Source: Desulfovibrio sp. ZJ369 (GTDB taxonomy: Bacteria > Desulfobacterota > Desulfovibrionia > Desulfovibrionales > Desulfovibrionaceae). Taken from it: 64,000 nt of DNA. Where the stretch lies: NCBI RefSeq assembly GCF_011039085.1, contig NZ_JAAKEI010000007.1, positions 1 through 64,000 on the forward strand, read 5' to 3'. The translations under genes and the position numbers were made by a program. The notes below the pieces were generated by a model. That model worked only from the letters and a program-made list of their open reading frames with translations, was not told where the DNA came from and did not search any database. Positions 1 through 7,636 of this stretch are shown one piece after another (position 1 is the stretch's first letter; every line of letters begins with the position of its first letter).

Positions 1-144
1 ATTTTGCTTTTGAAATTATTCAATTTCAAAAGCGGCGCTGCCATCATTTCGCCTGAAAAGCGTGGTTTTCAGGCTCATTCGGCGCGGGCGTCCGCTCCCG
101 CGGCCGCCAGAGCGGTTGCTGTTTTCAACAGCAAACCGCTCTAG
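1..144. repeat. Mosaic palindromic repeat, copy 1 (cut by window edge)
   Basis: Three nested hairpins follow one another: arms CTTTTGAAAT/ATTTCAAAAG near the left edge, GCCTGAAAA/TTTTCAGGC at 51-75, and AGAGCGGTT/AACCGCTCT at about 110-143. The same order of modules recurs at 56679-56839. The right terminus CTCTAG supplies the TAG stop codon of the minus-strand acetyltransferase gene. Confidence 0.85.
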
Positions 145-707
145 CTTATGCGCCTGATGATTTTTGCCGGGACGCCGCCCGCAACGCAGGCGGCGTCGAC
201 ATCACTGCGAACCACAGCCCCGGCGGCCACCACAGCGCCGTCGCCGATGCGCACGCCGGGGAGCAGTATGGCGCCGGAGCCGATCCAGACATTTTTGCCG
301 ATGACGATGGGAGCCAGATGGTGCACGCCTCGTTCTTCGGGACGCAGGCCGTGATTGATGGTGGCCAGAGTGACGCGATGGCCGATGAGCGCGTTGTCTC
401 CCACGGTAATTCCACCCTGATCCTGAAAACAGCAGCAGGCATTGATAAAGACATTCCTGCCCAGACGGATATTCTTGCCGAAATCGGTGTAAAACGGCGG
501 AAACAGCCTGAACGCCGGATCTATTTCCCGCCCGGTGATGCGGGCCATGAAATCACGCACCGCGTCGGGCGTATGGTACGCGCCGTTCAGCTCGGCAGTG
601 AGCCGCATGGCCTCATGGCTATAACGCTCCATGCAGGCAAAAGCCTCTGTGCCCGCAATCAGGGGCTCACCATTGCCAATGTATTCCAAAAGTTCTGCAA
701 GGTTCAT
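141..707 (-). CDS. Sugar O-acetyltransferase (maltose/galactoside type, LbH)
   Basis: A 188-residue left-handed beta-helix acetyltransferase that transfers acetyl from acetyl-CoA to a sugar hydroxyl in the cytoplasm. The N-terminal helical region (about 1-60) matches the maltose-acetyltransferase leader domain. Hexapeptide repeats begin around residue 75 (GKNIRLGRNVFINACC) and run to GGVPAKIIRRI near the C-terminus, which is typical of the LacA/Maa/NodL group. The catalytic histidine lies in ATINHGL. Length is normal for the family (about 185). The stop codon TAG is formed by the terminus of the palindromic repeat at 1-144. The substrate cannot be inferred, as neighbours are unrelated and the next gene is divergent. 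Confidence 0.9.
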   Translation of the reverse strand: MNLAELLEYIGNGEPLIAGTEAFACMERYSHEAMRLTAELNGAYHTPDAVRDFMARITGREIDPAFRLFPPFYTDFGKNIRLGRNVFINACCCFQDQGGITVGDNALIGHRVTLATINHGLRPEERGVHHLAPIVIGKNVWIGSGAILLPGVRIGDGAVVAAGAVVRSDVDAACVAGGVPAKIIRRIS

Positions 708-766
708 CTGTCTATCCTTAGTTTACAAATACTTGAAGCGACATGCCATTATTGCTTGATTCGTCT

Positions 767-802
767 TTAGAGCACAGTGCTATTGAAACGCTCGCTCCGG
801 CC
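767..802. repeat. Partial mosaic repeat (TTAGAGCA...CGCTCCGG module)
   Basis: A short copy of the module seen inverted at 5631-5673 and 42212-42255, with the signature GCTCTA, CACTnTGC, then GCGAGC and CCGG. It lies between the divergent acetyltransferase and isomerase genes, so it cannot be a terminator for either. Confidence 0.6.
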
Positions 803-856
803 TGTTCGGCCCTGCGGCCGTTCCCTCAACCCCTCCCAAACGGAAGGAGACCCGCC

Positions 857-1651
857 ATGCCCCGTTTCGCCGCCAATCTGAGCATGATGTTCACGGAACG
901 CCCCTTTCTTGATCGCTTCAGCGCCGCAGCGGATCAGGGCTTCCAATGGGTGGAGTATCTTTTTCCCTATGACTTTGCGCCCGAGGAGCTGGCGCGCGCG
1001 CTGGAGCGCAACGCTCTCCGGCAGGCCCTGTTCAACATGCCGCCCGGCGACTGGGCCGCCGGCGAGCGCGGCCTGGCCTGCCTGCCGGGCAGGGAAAAGG
1101 AATTCGACGCCGCGCTGGAAAAGGCCGTGCTCTACGCCAAAGCCCTGAACTGCCCCCGCCTGCACGTCATGGCCGGCACAATTCCGGCCGGAACGCCCGC
1201 CACAGCCCTTCAGGCCGCATACCTGGGCAATATCCACAGGGCCGCGGAACGTCTGGCCGACGAGGGGCTGGAGCTCTGCCTGGAGCCCATCAACCGGTAC
1301 AGCATGCCGGGCTATTTTCTGCACGAGCAGGAGCAGGCCGCGGCCTATATCCAACGCCTGGACATGCCCAATGTGCGCCTGCAATTCGACTTTTTCCACT
1401 GCCAGAGGGAACAGGGCGACGTTTCCGGGCGCTTGCGGCGTTTTTTCCCGCTCATCGGGCATTGCCAGATCGCGGGCGTGCCGGACCGGCATGAACCGGA
1501 TCAGGGCGAGCTCCACTATCCGTATCTTCTGGGCCTGCTGGATGCACTGGGCTATCAGGGTCTGGTGGGCTGCGAATACACTCCGGCGGCCGGGACCGAG
1601 GAGGGGCTGGGCTGGATCCGCGCCTGCGGCGTGCGGCCGGGCCGTGGCTGA
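857..1651 (+). CDS. hyi: Hydroxypyruvate isomerase family TIM-barrel protein
   Basis: A 264-residue AP-endonuclease-like TIM barrel of the Hyi family, which interconverts hydroxypyruvate and tartronate semialdehyde (or a related ketose) using a divalent metal. The N-terminus FAANLSMMFTERPFLDRF is diagnostic. The two catalytic glutamates are in CLEPINRYSMPGYF and GCEYTPA, with DFFHCQR as a metal-site segment. The start at 857 is chosen because GGAAGGAGA precedes it at 842-850 and the homologous N-terminus begins there; the frame stays open upstream to 743. It is a single gene, convergent with the downstream GNAT. No glyoxylate carboligase or tartronate reductase gene is near, so the physiological pathway is uncertain. 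Confidence 0.88.
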   Translation: MPRFAANLSMMFTERPFLDRFSAAADQGFQWVEYLFPYDFAPEELARALERNALRQALFNMPPGDWAAGERGLACLPGREKEFDAALEKAVLYAKALNCPRLHVMAGTIPAGTPATALQAAYLGNIHRAAERLADEGLELCLEPINRYSMPGYFLHEQEQAAAYIQRLDMPNVRLQFDFFHCQREQGDVSGRLRRFFPLIGHCQIAGVPDRHEPDQGELHYPYLLGLLDALGYQGLVGCEYTPAAGTEEGLGWIRACGVRPGRG

Positions 1652-1721
1652 AGCCGGGGCAGGCCTTTTCGCACACGGCAAAGAAGGGGCGCAGGCCGCA
1701 ACGGGCTGCAATTTTCCGTTT

Positions 1722-2198
1722 TTACTCCCGCCAGGCCAGATGCAGCAAGGGATAGGGCCTGCCGCCCGTGTCCAGCGGGGAACGGCCCGTGATCGCAAAG
1801 CCTTGACGCCGGTAAAAAGCCAGGGCGCGGGCGTTCTGCTCGTTGACATCCAGGGTCAGCGTGCCGAAACGGGCGCGGGCATGCCGCAGCAGCGCGCTGC
1901 CCAGGCCCTGCCCGAACAGTTCCGGCTCCACAAAGAGCATCTCCACCTGTGATCCGTTACAGCCCATGAAGCCCCCCATGCGCCACCCCTGGCCGCCAGT
2001 CGTCTCGATCAGCCAGACTTCCCGCACGCCCGGCAGATAGAGAGCGGGCATCTGCCGGTAAATGAGCTCCAGATCCGCAGGATGCAAAAAGTCATGCGTG
2101 GCCTGCACGCTGCGCCGCCACAGCTCCACAAGCGCCGGGTATTCATGGCTCTCTGCCCTGCGGATGCGCGCTTCGCCTTTGTGTATTCCTGACGCCAT
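1722..2198 (-). CDS. GNAT family N-acetyltransferase
   Basis: A 158-residue GCN5-related acetyltransferase, close in length and motifs to the YjaB-like group. The acetyl-CoA pyrophosphate-binding loop is FGQGLGSALLRHA (about residues 94-106), followed by the beta5 segment TLDVNEQNARALAFYRRQGF, which is the canonical motif A/B arrangement. The acceptor (amine of a protein or small molecule) cannot be predicted. The start is supported by GGGAGAG upstream. The gene is convergent with hyi, about 70 bp away. Confidence 0.85.
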   Translation of the reverse strand: MASGIHKGEARIRRAESHEYPALVELWRRSVQATHDFLHPADLELIYRQMPALYLPGVREVWLIETTGGQGWRMGGFMGCNGSQVEMLFVEPELFGQGLGSALLRHARARFGTLTLDVNEQNARALAFYRRQGFAITGRSPLDTGGRPYPLLHLAWRE

Positions 2199-2227
2199 GC
2201 CCAGCTCTCCCTTTCATACATGACTTC

Positions 2228-2335
2228 TAGAGCATATTGCTTTTAGAGCATTTTCACTTTGAAAATGCTCTAGTAATTTCATTAGCAAAACGCTCTCAGT
2301 GCCGGAGCGAGCGGTTCAAAAGCACTATACTCCAA
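2228..2335. repeat. Mosaic palindromic repeat, copy 3
   Basis: Contains the short hairpin TAGAGCATTTTC/GAAAATGCTCTA, a partial GCTAATGAAATTAGC-type module ending AACGCTCT, and the module GCCGGAGCGAGCG...AGCACTATA. It lies upstream of the GNAT gene and downstream of the VKOR-like gene. Confidence 0.8.
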
Positions 2336-2414
2336 AGAGAAGCATGCCCGGTCGCTTTGCATCTGAAATTTCGCCATTGCCGTGAAAAACATGTATCCGG
2401 GCCGGGTACGCCTG

Positions 2415-3443
2415 TCAGGGGCAGGGCGTGGGACCGCCGCACTGGCCCGCCACCTGCGGCTCCAGAGGCAGGGTCGCGTCCGCGCCGGGCTGGGGCGGGA
2501 CTGCGGAAGGGCGATCCGGCATGGGCGGCTCGGCTGAAAACGGGGACGCCGGGGCCTGGGGCGGTGTCGCCTGGCTGCGGGGGGAGCTGTGTTTGCTCTG
2601 TTTGACAAGCATGGCGGGCAGGCCATGATATTCAAAGAAGGGCACCGTCTGCGCGTCGGAGGAAAAGACATGGGCTTTGTTGCGCAGCATCCTGAAGCGC
2701 AGCCACAGCAGATCCGGGCTCCAGGCCGCAAGGCCCGATGGACGCGCGACTTCCTGGGATTGGGCCAGGGCTTCGGCCAGATTCATGCCCGTGTCCAAAA
2801 GACGGCGCATGTTGGCTACTTTGTAGATATCGTTATCATTTTCCGCCAAGGGATAAAAAGCCACGTCCACATGGCCGGAGAGCAAAGCCACGCCTTCGCG
2901 GCAGCTCGGACAGGAGGGCGAGAAAAACATGCGCACCGAAGCTTCGTCGCCGTTTTCGGTGATGGGCCAGAGCGCGGCCTGGGACCGGGCCACTGCGCCC
3001 ACATTGACAATAAACAGCGCGGCCCAGACCCAGAGCAAAAGAGAACGCCGGGTCCGGGGCTCGCGGCCGCGTCCGGACCGGGCCTCGGCCTGCCGAAAAC
3101 TCAGATAGCTCAAGGCAAAAAGCACGGCTGCCACCAGGCAGCTCACGCAAGGCGCGGTGAGCGCCATGAGCAGAAGCAGGCAGGTGTCGCCCAGCAGCGC
3201 GAGCCCGGCAACCGCCCGGCCCAGGGTCGCCGCGCCCAGCAGGGCCGTCAGAGCCAGGAGGGCGAAGGTGACGCAGCCTGCCCACCAGAGGGAAATGCCG
3301 CCCAGGGTGAAGTCCTGGTACAGGGAACAGCCGGCAGTCACGCAAAAATTGACGTCGTTGCCGAACGCGCTCCAGATGCAGAAGGCCGCGCCCAGCAATG
3401 CGATGCACAAGGCGCCGGTAAATATGTCACGAGGTCGGTTCAT
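2415..3443 (-). CDS. VKOR-like membrane protein fused to a thioredoxin-fold domain
   Basis: A 342-residue inner-membrane protein with about five hydrophobic segments. The first half resembles vitamin K epoxide reductase: a periplasmic loop cysteine pair C34/C39 (CVTAGC) followed by a GGISLWWAG helix, and a membrane-embedded CVSC pair (C99/C102). After a single helix near residues 134-152 comes a thioredoxin-like region with SPSCPSC (C178/C181). The tail from about 285 is proline- and alanine-rich and probably disordered. Known VKOR-Trx fusions oxidise periplasmic thiols using quinone, so a DsbB/DsbA-like disulfide-forming role is likely but inferred. It is a single gene with its own promoter at 3553-3581. 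Similarity is motif-level only, so the family name is tentative. Confidence 0.65.
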   Translation of the reverse strand: MNRPRDIFTGALCIALLGAAFCIWSAFGNDVNFCVTAGCSLYQDFTLGGISLWWAGCVTFALLALTALLGAATLGRAVAGLALLGDTCLLLLMALTAPCVSCLVAAVLFALSYLSFRQAEARSGRGREPRTRRSLLLWVWAALFIVNVGAVARSQAALWPITENGDEASVRMFFSPSCPSCREGVALLSGHVDVAFYPLAENDNDIYKVANMRRLLDTGMNLAEALAQSQEVARPSGLAAWSPDLLWLRFRMLRNKAHVFSSDAQTVPFFEYHGLPAMLVKQSKHSSPRSQATPPQAPASPFSAEPPMPDRPSAVPPQPGADATLPLEPQVAGQCGGPTPCP

Positions 3444-3552
3444 GAGCCACCTGTAACCGGATTTCGGGCGCGTGCGCGCCCGGCAGCGGCCGCTGCGGGT
3501 CGCTTTTGTGAAAAAAAATTCCCGCGAGAAGCTCAGGCCAAAAAGTATGCAG

Positions 3553-3581
3553 TATATAGTCTCTTTTTTATGCTTCGTAAA
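3553..3581 (-). promoter_or_regulatory. Predicted sigma-70 promoter of the VKOR-like gene
   Basis: On the minus strand TTTACG and TATATA are separated by 17 bp, in an AT-rich stretch about 110 bp upstream of the start codon. Confidence 0.45.
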
Positions 3582-3619
3582 GCGCAGGGCTCAGGGCTGA
3601 TGCAGCTTATGCGGCAGCC

Positions 3620-3810
3620 CTGGCTTCGCCCTGCCAGAGCGTTGAGCTCATTTCATGAGCAAAACGCTCTAGAGTAGATTACCTTTGACTTTTTATGAAA
3701 GTCAAAGGTGGCATTCAGGCGAAAAACGCGGTTTTCGCCTGAATGTACGCCGCGTTGCGGCGGCTGCCGCTTTCGCGTCAGCAGAGCATTTTCAAAGAGA
3801 AAACGCTCTA
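3620..3810. repeat. Mosaic palindromic repeat, copy 4
   Basis: In order: a TGGCTTCGCCCTGCCAGAGCG module, the palindrome AGAGCGTTGAGCTC/GAGCAAAACGCTCT, then a long composite with three stems: CTTTGACTTT/AAAGTCAAAG, CATTCAGGCGAAAA/TTTTCGCCTGAATG and GAGCATTTTC/GAAAACGCTC. The composite recurs almost unchanged at 5371-5516 and inverted at 49763-49903. With the sat terminator it fills the 500-bp gap between the VKOR-like gene and sat. Confidence 0.9.
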
Positions 3811-3895
3811 ACGGCGCGCGAAGGCGCGGCGGGACCGCGTTCATTCCGAAGCTTGCCCGCTTGCCGCGCAAGTGGGCAAGTGGGCAAGCGGCCTA

Positions 3896-3929
3896 TGAAA
3901 AAGGACGCCCTTCAGGGCGTCCTTTTTCA
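3896..3929 (-). terminator. Rho-independent terminator of sat
   Basis: A perfect 15-bp stem (TGAAAAAGGACGCCC and its complement) with a 4-nt loop and a T-run on the minus strand, about 20 bp after the sat stop codon. The flanking A-run and T-run would allow function in both directions. Confidence 0.9.
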
Positions 3930-3950
3930 CAGGTCACAAGCAGGCCGCTG

Positions 3951-5222
3951 CTACATGGTGGAACCGGCGGCGGCGCGCTGCATCTTGATTTCAACCTTTT
4001 CGGTCAGGCCGGAATAGTACTCCCGCAGAATGGCGAGCACTTCGTCACGGCCGAAGTGATCCGGCACTTCCGCGCCTTCGGAGAGCATCTTGCGCAATTT
4101 GGTGCCCGAGAGGATCACGCGATCTTCCTTGCTGTGCGGGCAGGTGCGCATGGAGGCCATGCCGTCGCACTTTTTGCAATAGAAGGTCCAGTCGATATTC
4201 AGGGGCTGGCAGAGCAGGCGCTTGCCGTCGTCATCAGGCACGGGCATTTTGCGGAAGATCTCCTGGGCCTCAAACATGCCGTAGAAGTCGCCCACGCCCG
4301 CATGGTCGCGGCCCACCAGCAAATTATTGATGCCGTAGTTCTGGCGGAAGGTGGCGTGCAACAGGGCTTCACGCGGCCCGGCATAGCGCATGTCCAGAGG
4401 ATAGCCGGCCTGGATCACGAAGTCTTTGACAAAATATTTGTCCACCAGGGTGTCGATGCACTTGACGCGCACTTCGGCCGGGATGTCGCCGGGCTTGAGG
4501 GAACCCACCAGGGAGTGAATGACCACGCCGTCGCAGACTTCCACGCCGATCTTGGCCAGGTATTCATGCGAGCGGTGCATGGGGTTGCGCAGTTGCAGGG
4601 CGGCCACTTTCTGCCAGCCGCGCTCGTCCATTTTTGCGCGCAACTGAGCCGGGGTCATGTACACGCCGGGGAACTTTTCGGGGAATTCGCCCTGCGAGAG
4701 CACTTTCACCGGGCCGGCGAGATTGTATTCCTTCTGGGCGAGCACCATTTTGACGCCCGGATGATCTTCGGGAGCCACTTCCCAGAATTTTTCCGAGTCG
4801 GGCCCTTCGCCCTTGAAGACCAGCTCGCATTCCCACTTTTTGTCGGCTTCGGTCATTTCATAAACTTCTTCCACCTTCAGGGTGGCCATGATGTCGCCCT
4901 TGCGCACCAGGGCCACTTCCTGGCCGGCCTTGAGGTCTTTGGCGTCCTCGGCGGAGATGTCGAGCGTCACCGGCACAGGCCAGAAAGTGCCGTCGGTGAG
5001 CAGCATTTTTTCGCAGACGCTCTTCCAGTCGGCTTTGTTCATGAAGCCGTTCAGAGGCGAAAAACCGCCGATGCCCATCATGATCAGGTCGCCTTTGGCG
5101 CGGGAAGAAATCTCGATCTGCTTCAGGCCGGCTGCTTTTTTCTTTTCATCTTCCAGGGCCTTGCCTTCCAGCAGGCAACACACCAGACCCTTGCCGCCAT
5201 GCGGGGGTACCAGTTTGGACAT
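3951..5222 (-). CDS. sat: Sulfate adenylyltransferase (ATP sulfurylase)
   Basis: Cytoplasmic enzyme making adenosine 5'-phosphosulfate from ATP and sulfate, the activation step of dissimilatory sulfate reduction. The 423-residue protein is the single-subunit Sat type, not CysDN. Active-site motifs are [11 protein letters not shown] and [13 protein letters not shown] cysteine cluster FYCKKCDG...RTCPH (C-x2-C-x8-C-x2-H) matches the metal-binding site of Sat from sulfate reducers. AGAGGAG precedes the ATG. It is transcribed alone, with a terminator at 3896-3929 and a promoter region carrying a possible HcpR-type operator. A promoter separate from the dsr genes is usual for the genus. Confidence 0.97.
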   Translation of the reverse strand: MSKLVPPHGGKGLVCCLLEGKALEDEKKKAAGLKQIEISSRAKGDLIMMGIGGFSPLNGFMNKADWKSVCEKMLLTDGTFWPVPVTLDISAEDAKDLKAGQEVALVRKGDIMATLKVEEVYEMTEADKKWECELVFKGEGPDSEKFWEVAPEDHPGVKMVLAQKEYNLAGPVKVLSQGEFPEKFPGVYMTPAQLRAKMDERGWQKVAALQLRNPMHRSHEYLAKIGVEVCDGVVIHSLVGSLKPGDIPAEVRVKCIDTLVDKYFVKDFVIQAGYPLDMRYAGPREALLHATFRQNYGINNLLVGRDHAGVGDFYGMFEAQEIFRKMPVPDDDGKRLLCQPLNIDWTFYCKKCDGMASMRTCPHSKEDRVILSGTKLRKMLSEGAEVPDHFGRDEVLAILREYYSGLTEKVEIKMQRAAAGSTM

Positions 5223-5311
5223 CGCGAACTCCTCTGTTTTTGGTTATGGAAGTCTCGCCGCGCCCGGCGGAAATGGTGACGCCGTCGCAGGAGTAGAGCA
5301 ATTTCGACAGT

Positions 5312-5341
5312 TATCTTGTGAATAATCTAACAAAAAGTCAA
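5312..5341 (-). promoter_or_regulatory. Predicted sat promoter
   Basis: On the minus strand TTGACT (5336-5341) and AAGATA (5312-5317) are 18 bp apart, about 90 bp upstream of the sat start. The region is distinctly AT-rich compared with its surroundings. Confidence 0.5.
5316..5333. promoter_or_regulatory. Candidate HcpR/FNR-CRP family operator in the sat promoter
   Basis: TTGTGA-N6-TAACAA differs at one position from the TTGTGA-N6-TCACAA palindrome described for HcpR in Desulfovibrio, a regulator predicted to control sat and other energy genes. It sits between and overlapping the predicted -35 and -10 boxes, a position that would suit repression. Confidence 0.5.
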
Positions 5342-5370
5342 CTATCTTTCAGAATTTTTTACGGCTTCTT

Positions 5371-5673
5371 TAGAGCAGATTACTTTTGACTTTTTATGAA
5401 AGTCAAAGGTGGCATTCAGGCGAAAAACGCGGTTTTCGCCTGAATGTACGCCGCGTTGCGGCGGCTGCCGCTTTCGCGTCAGCAGAGCATTTTCAAAGAG
5501 AAAATGCTCTAGAGTGTTTTGCTAATGAAATTAGCTAAGCACTCTGGCAGGGCGAAACCATGCCAGAGCGCTTAGCCGTTGGCGGCTGTGCCGCCTTACG
5601 GCTGACGACAGCAGAGGAAATTGACTTGCGCCGTTACGCGCCGGAGCGAGCGTTTCAAAAGCACTCTGCTCTA
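5371..5673. repeat. Mosaic palindromic repeat, copy 5 (longest, about 300 bp)
   Basis: A concatenation of at least four modules: the composite seen at 3665-3810; AGTGTTTTGCTAATGAAATTAGC; a GGCAGGGCGAAACCATGCCAGAGCG module with GCCGCCTTACGGCTGACGAC; and GCCGGAGCGAGCG...CTGCTCTA. It fills the gap between ssb and the sat promoter. Its right terminus supplies the TAG stop codon of ssb. Confidence 0.9.
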
Positions 5674-6129
5674 AAAGGGCACTTCATCCATGTTTGCAGC
5701 CTCTGAGGGGAAGGCGGGGCCGAGATCCTGATCCTGGCCCTGGCGATTCGGGGTCTGGCGCGGCTGCGCCTGCCCGCCCTGACTGCGCGGGGCTTCCCGG
5801 TCGCTCTTGCGATCCAGAAACTGCACGCGCTGGGCCTTGATTTCCGTGGTGTAGCGATCCTGACCCTGCTGATCCTGCCACTTGCGCGTTTGCAGGCTGC
5901 CTTCCACATACACCAGGCTGCCCTTGGTCAGGTAGTTGGCGCAGGTTTCCGCCTGGCGCTGGAAGACCGAGACGCGGTGCCATTCAGTGCGTTCGACTTT
6001 GTTGCCGTCGCGATCCGTATAGGATTCGTCAGTGGCCACGCTCAGGCTGGCCACCGGCGCGCCGCTCTGGGTGTAACGCAATTCCGGGTCGCGGCCCAGG
6101 CGGCCGATGATCATGACTTTATTCAGCAT
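5671..6129 (-). CDS. ssb: Single-stranded DNA-binding protein
   Basis: A 152-residue SSB. The OB-fold occupies about residues 1-108, starting [20 protein letters not shown], with [20 protein letters not shown] glutamine/arginine-rich linker follows, then the acidic tip MDEVPF that binds replication and repair partners (compare DDDIPF of E. coli). Length and layout are normal. CGGAG precedes the start. The TAG stop immediately after the essential tip belongs to a palindromic repeat. The gene is the last of a leftward run that begins with the carboxylase genes, though an 86-bp gap with a GC hairpin (6174-6196) separates it from the next gene. Confidence 0.96.
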   Translation of the reverse strand: MLNKVMIIGRLGRDPELRYTQSGAPVASLSVATDESYTDRDGNKVERTEWHRVSVFQRQAETCANYLTKGSLVYVEGSLQTRKWQDQQGQDRYTTEIKAQRVQFLDRKSDREAPRSQGGQAQPRQTPNRQGQDQDLGPAFPSEAANMDEVPF

Positions 6130-6215
6130 GGCAATGCTCCGGGATAAGATATATCAGGCAGTGGCCTGGAGGAGTTGCCGGGCCGGGCCCGGCAACCTCA
6201 AAAAACAAATGCGGT

Positions 6216-6554
6216 TCAGGCTGCAAAGGCTTGTTCCAGTTGATCCAGCACGTCTTCCAACTGATCGCTCAAGGCATTGGCCTCGCGCGGCTGCCAGTCG
6301 GCCAGGGCCGCTTCAAGCTCTTTCTTCAGGCTTGCCGCCTTGCGGATGCCCGGCCCCATCACGTCCTGGCGGTTCTTGGACCATTTCATGAACGTCAGGC
6401 CTTCGTCCAGAGCGCGGACCATTTCCAGCACCCCGCGCTTTTCATGTTGGATGGGCACGCTGAACGCCAATTCCGTGAGTTGCGGCCAGAGTTCTTCCAA
6501 CAAATCCTGATTCCAGGTCACGGCGCTGACCCGGATTTGCAGTGCTTTACCCAT
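6216..6554 (-). CDS. Conserved-looking hypothetical protein, helical
   Basis: A 112-residue soluble, mainly helical and acidic protein with no recognised domain. The start at 6554 (MGKALQIRV) is preferred over the longer frame to 6623 because GGGAGG precedes it by a few bases and the extension overlaps the upstream gene. The C-terminal third (LSDQLEDVLDQLEQAFAA) is a probable amphipathic helix or coiled coil. It follows the biotinyl-carrier-like gene by 50 bp and may be co-transcribed with it. Confidence 0.6.
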   Translation of the reverse strand: MGKALQIRVSAVTWNQDLLEELWPQLTELAFSVPIQHEKRGVLEMVRALDEGLTFMKWSKNRQDVMGPGIRKAASLKKELEAALADWQPREANALSDQLEDVLDQLEQAFAA

Positions 6555-6604
6555 ATTGCCTCCCGCTTCTGAAAAGATGCTTTCCAGAGCAGTGTATTTT
6601 CGTG

Positions 6605-7255
6605 TTATGTTTTTTCCGCCCATTCCGTCTGCACGCGCATAATGACCTCCTGAATGGCCGGGAGCTGATCCGGCGGGCAGACGCCGATCAGGGGCGCGCC
6701 CACATCCATATTGTCATTGTACTTGAAGTAAACGGCGTAGATCACGCCGTCCGGCCCCGTGTAGGAGAGGGGCACCTCGCGCTTCATGCGCGACATGATG
6801 AAAAGTTCCATGCCCTCGCGCACGACCATGGAATGCGTGTCCGAGGCGCGGATTTTTTTATCTGCCTCGGGCGTGAAATAGTATTTGGCCCGCTCCGGCG
6901 CCCGGAAGAGATACAGGGCCCTTTGCAGGATGATGTGCTGCACCTCGTCGCGGGTGAGCATGTGGCGCAGCACGGCCAGCGGCGTGCCCGCTTCCACAAA
7001 GCGTCCCTCCAGCTCGGTGTGCACAAGGCTGACCGCGCCTTTTTCCGGCGCGCAGATGGGCTTGGGATTGCGCTCACGCTCCAGGGTGGCGATCTGCGTG
7101 CCGGGCTTTTCCTTCCATTGGCCCTGGGGGCCCATGACCATCTCACCGGCCTTGACAGCGGCAAAGGTCACGCGCCCGGTGTGGGGCGTGCGGATGATGA
7201 TCTCACGGTAGGGCGAGGCCTTGATTTCGTCCAGCAAGGCGGAGATGTCGATCAT
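6605..7255 (-). CDS. Biotinyl/lipoyl-carrier-like protein of the carboxylase locus
   Basis: A 216-residue protein that I take as the carrier subunit of the acyl-CoA carboxylase encoded upstream. Two half-barrel signatures are visible. The N-terminal one contains RTPHTGRVTF...ICAPEKGAVSLVHTELEGRFVEAGTPLAVL. The C-terminal one contains FIMSRMKREVPL, then GPDGVIYAVYFKYNDNMDVGAPLIGV, which parallels the EAMKM...G-V...V..G.PL pattern of biotin carboxyl carriers. If so, K158 (RMKRE) would be the biotinylated residue, in a motif that lacks the usual A/V-M-K-M. The protein is larger than E. coli AccB and lacks its proline-rich linker. Biotinylation is an inference. Confidence 0.65.
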   Translation of the reverse strand: MIDISALLDEIKASPYREIIIRTPHTGRVTFAAVKAGEMVMGPQGQWKEKPGTQIATLERERNPKPICAPEKGAVSLVHTELEGRFVEAGTPLAVLRHMLTRDEVQHIILQRALYLFRAPERAKYYFTPEADKKIRASDTHSMVVREGMELFIMSRMKREVPLSYTGPDGVIYAVYFKYNDNMDVGAPLIGVCPPDQLPAIQEVIMRVQTEWAEKT

Positions 7256-7380
7256 GGTATATCCGTACTGTCTGTGCGCCGAGATCTTCAGGGCTTCTTG
7301 CGGGCTCTGAGCTGTCGGCGGCGTCAGTTGATGGTTTCGATACGGGCGTGCGCAAATTCGTTTGCGCTCGAAAGCACGAA

Positions 7381-7465
7381 GCTATTGCGCTGCCGATGCC
7401 CGGCAGAAGGCCGCCTGAGCCTGGCGGGGATCTGTCGTCGCTCCCGGATGCCCTCAATGCGGCAG
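7381..7465 (-). pseudogene. Decayed copy of the carboxyltransferase 3' end (copy C)
   Basis: Read on the minus strand this segment gives GIRERRQIPARLR, matching GIWDRRQIRANLK near the end of the adjacent carboxyltransferase. By eye, 25 of 31 bases agree between 7429-7459 and 7697-7727. There is no usable frame. Confidence 0.55.
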
Positions 7466-7528
7466 CCGTTGGCGGCAGTGATTCTTTGGGCCATCTCTCC
7501 GTGACGCGCAGGCTTTCCGGAGGGCGCG

Positions 7529-7600
7529 CCCCGATACTACAAATTTCTGCCGTCGCTGGTCAACAGAGCGGGGCAGCCCCTGGCCCGCAGGGGGGGCGCC
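7529..7600 (-). pseudogene. Decayed copy of the carboxyltransferase 3' end (copy B)
   Basis: The minus-strand reading ALLTSDGRNL, stop, YRG mirrors the true C-terminus ALLTIGGRNLYYR. By eye, 24 of 31 bases agree between 7531-7561 and 7640-7670 at a constant offset of 109 bp. Together with copy C it fills most of the 381-bp gap between the carboxyltransferase and carrier genes. I see nothing else in that gap. Confidence 0.6.
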
Positions 7601-7636
7601 AGCACCTGGCAACGGCGGCTGGAATCCATGATTTGC

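Noticed and set aside
6174-6196. GC-rich hairpin between ssb and the preceding gene as a terminator
   Set aside because: The 11-bp stem is perfect, but on the minus strand the T-run precedes the stem instead of following it, so it is not an intrinsic terminator.
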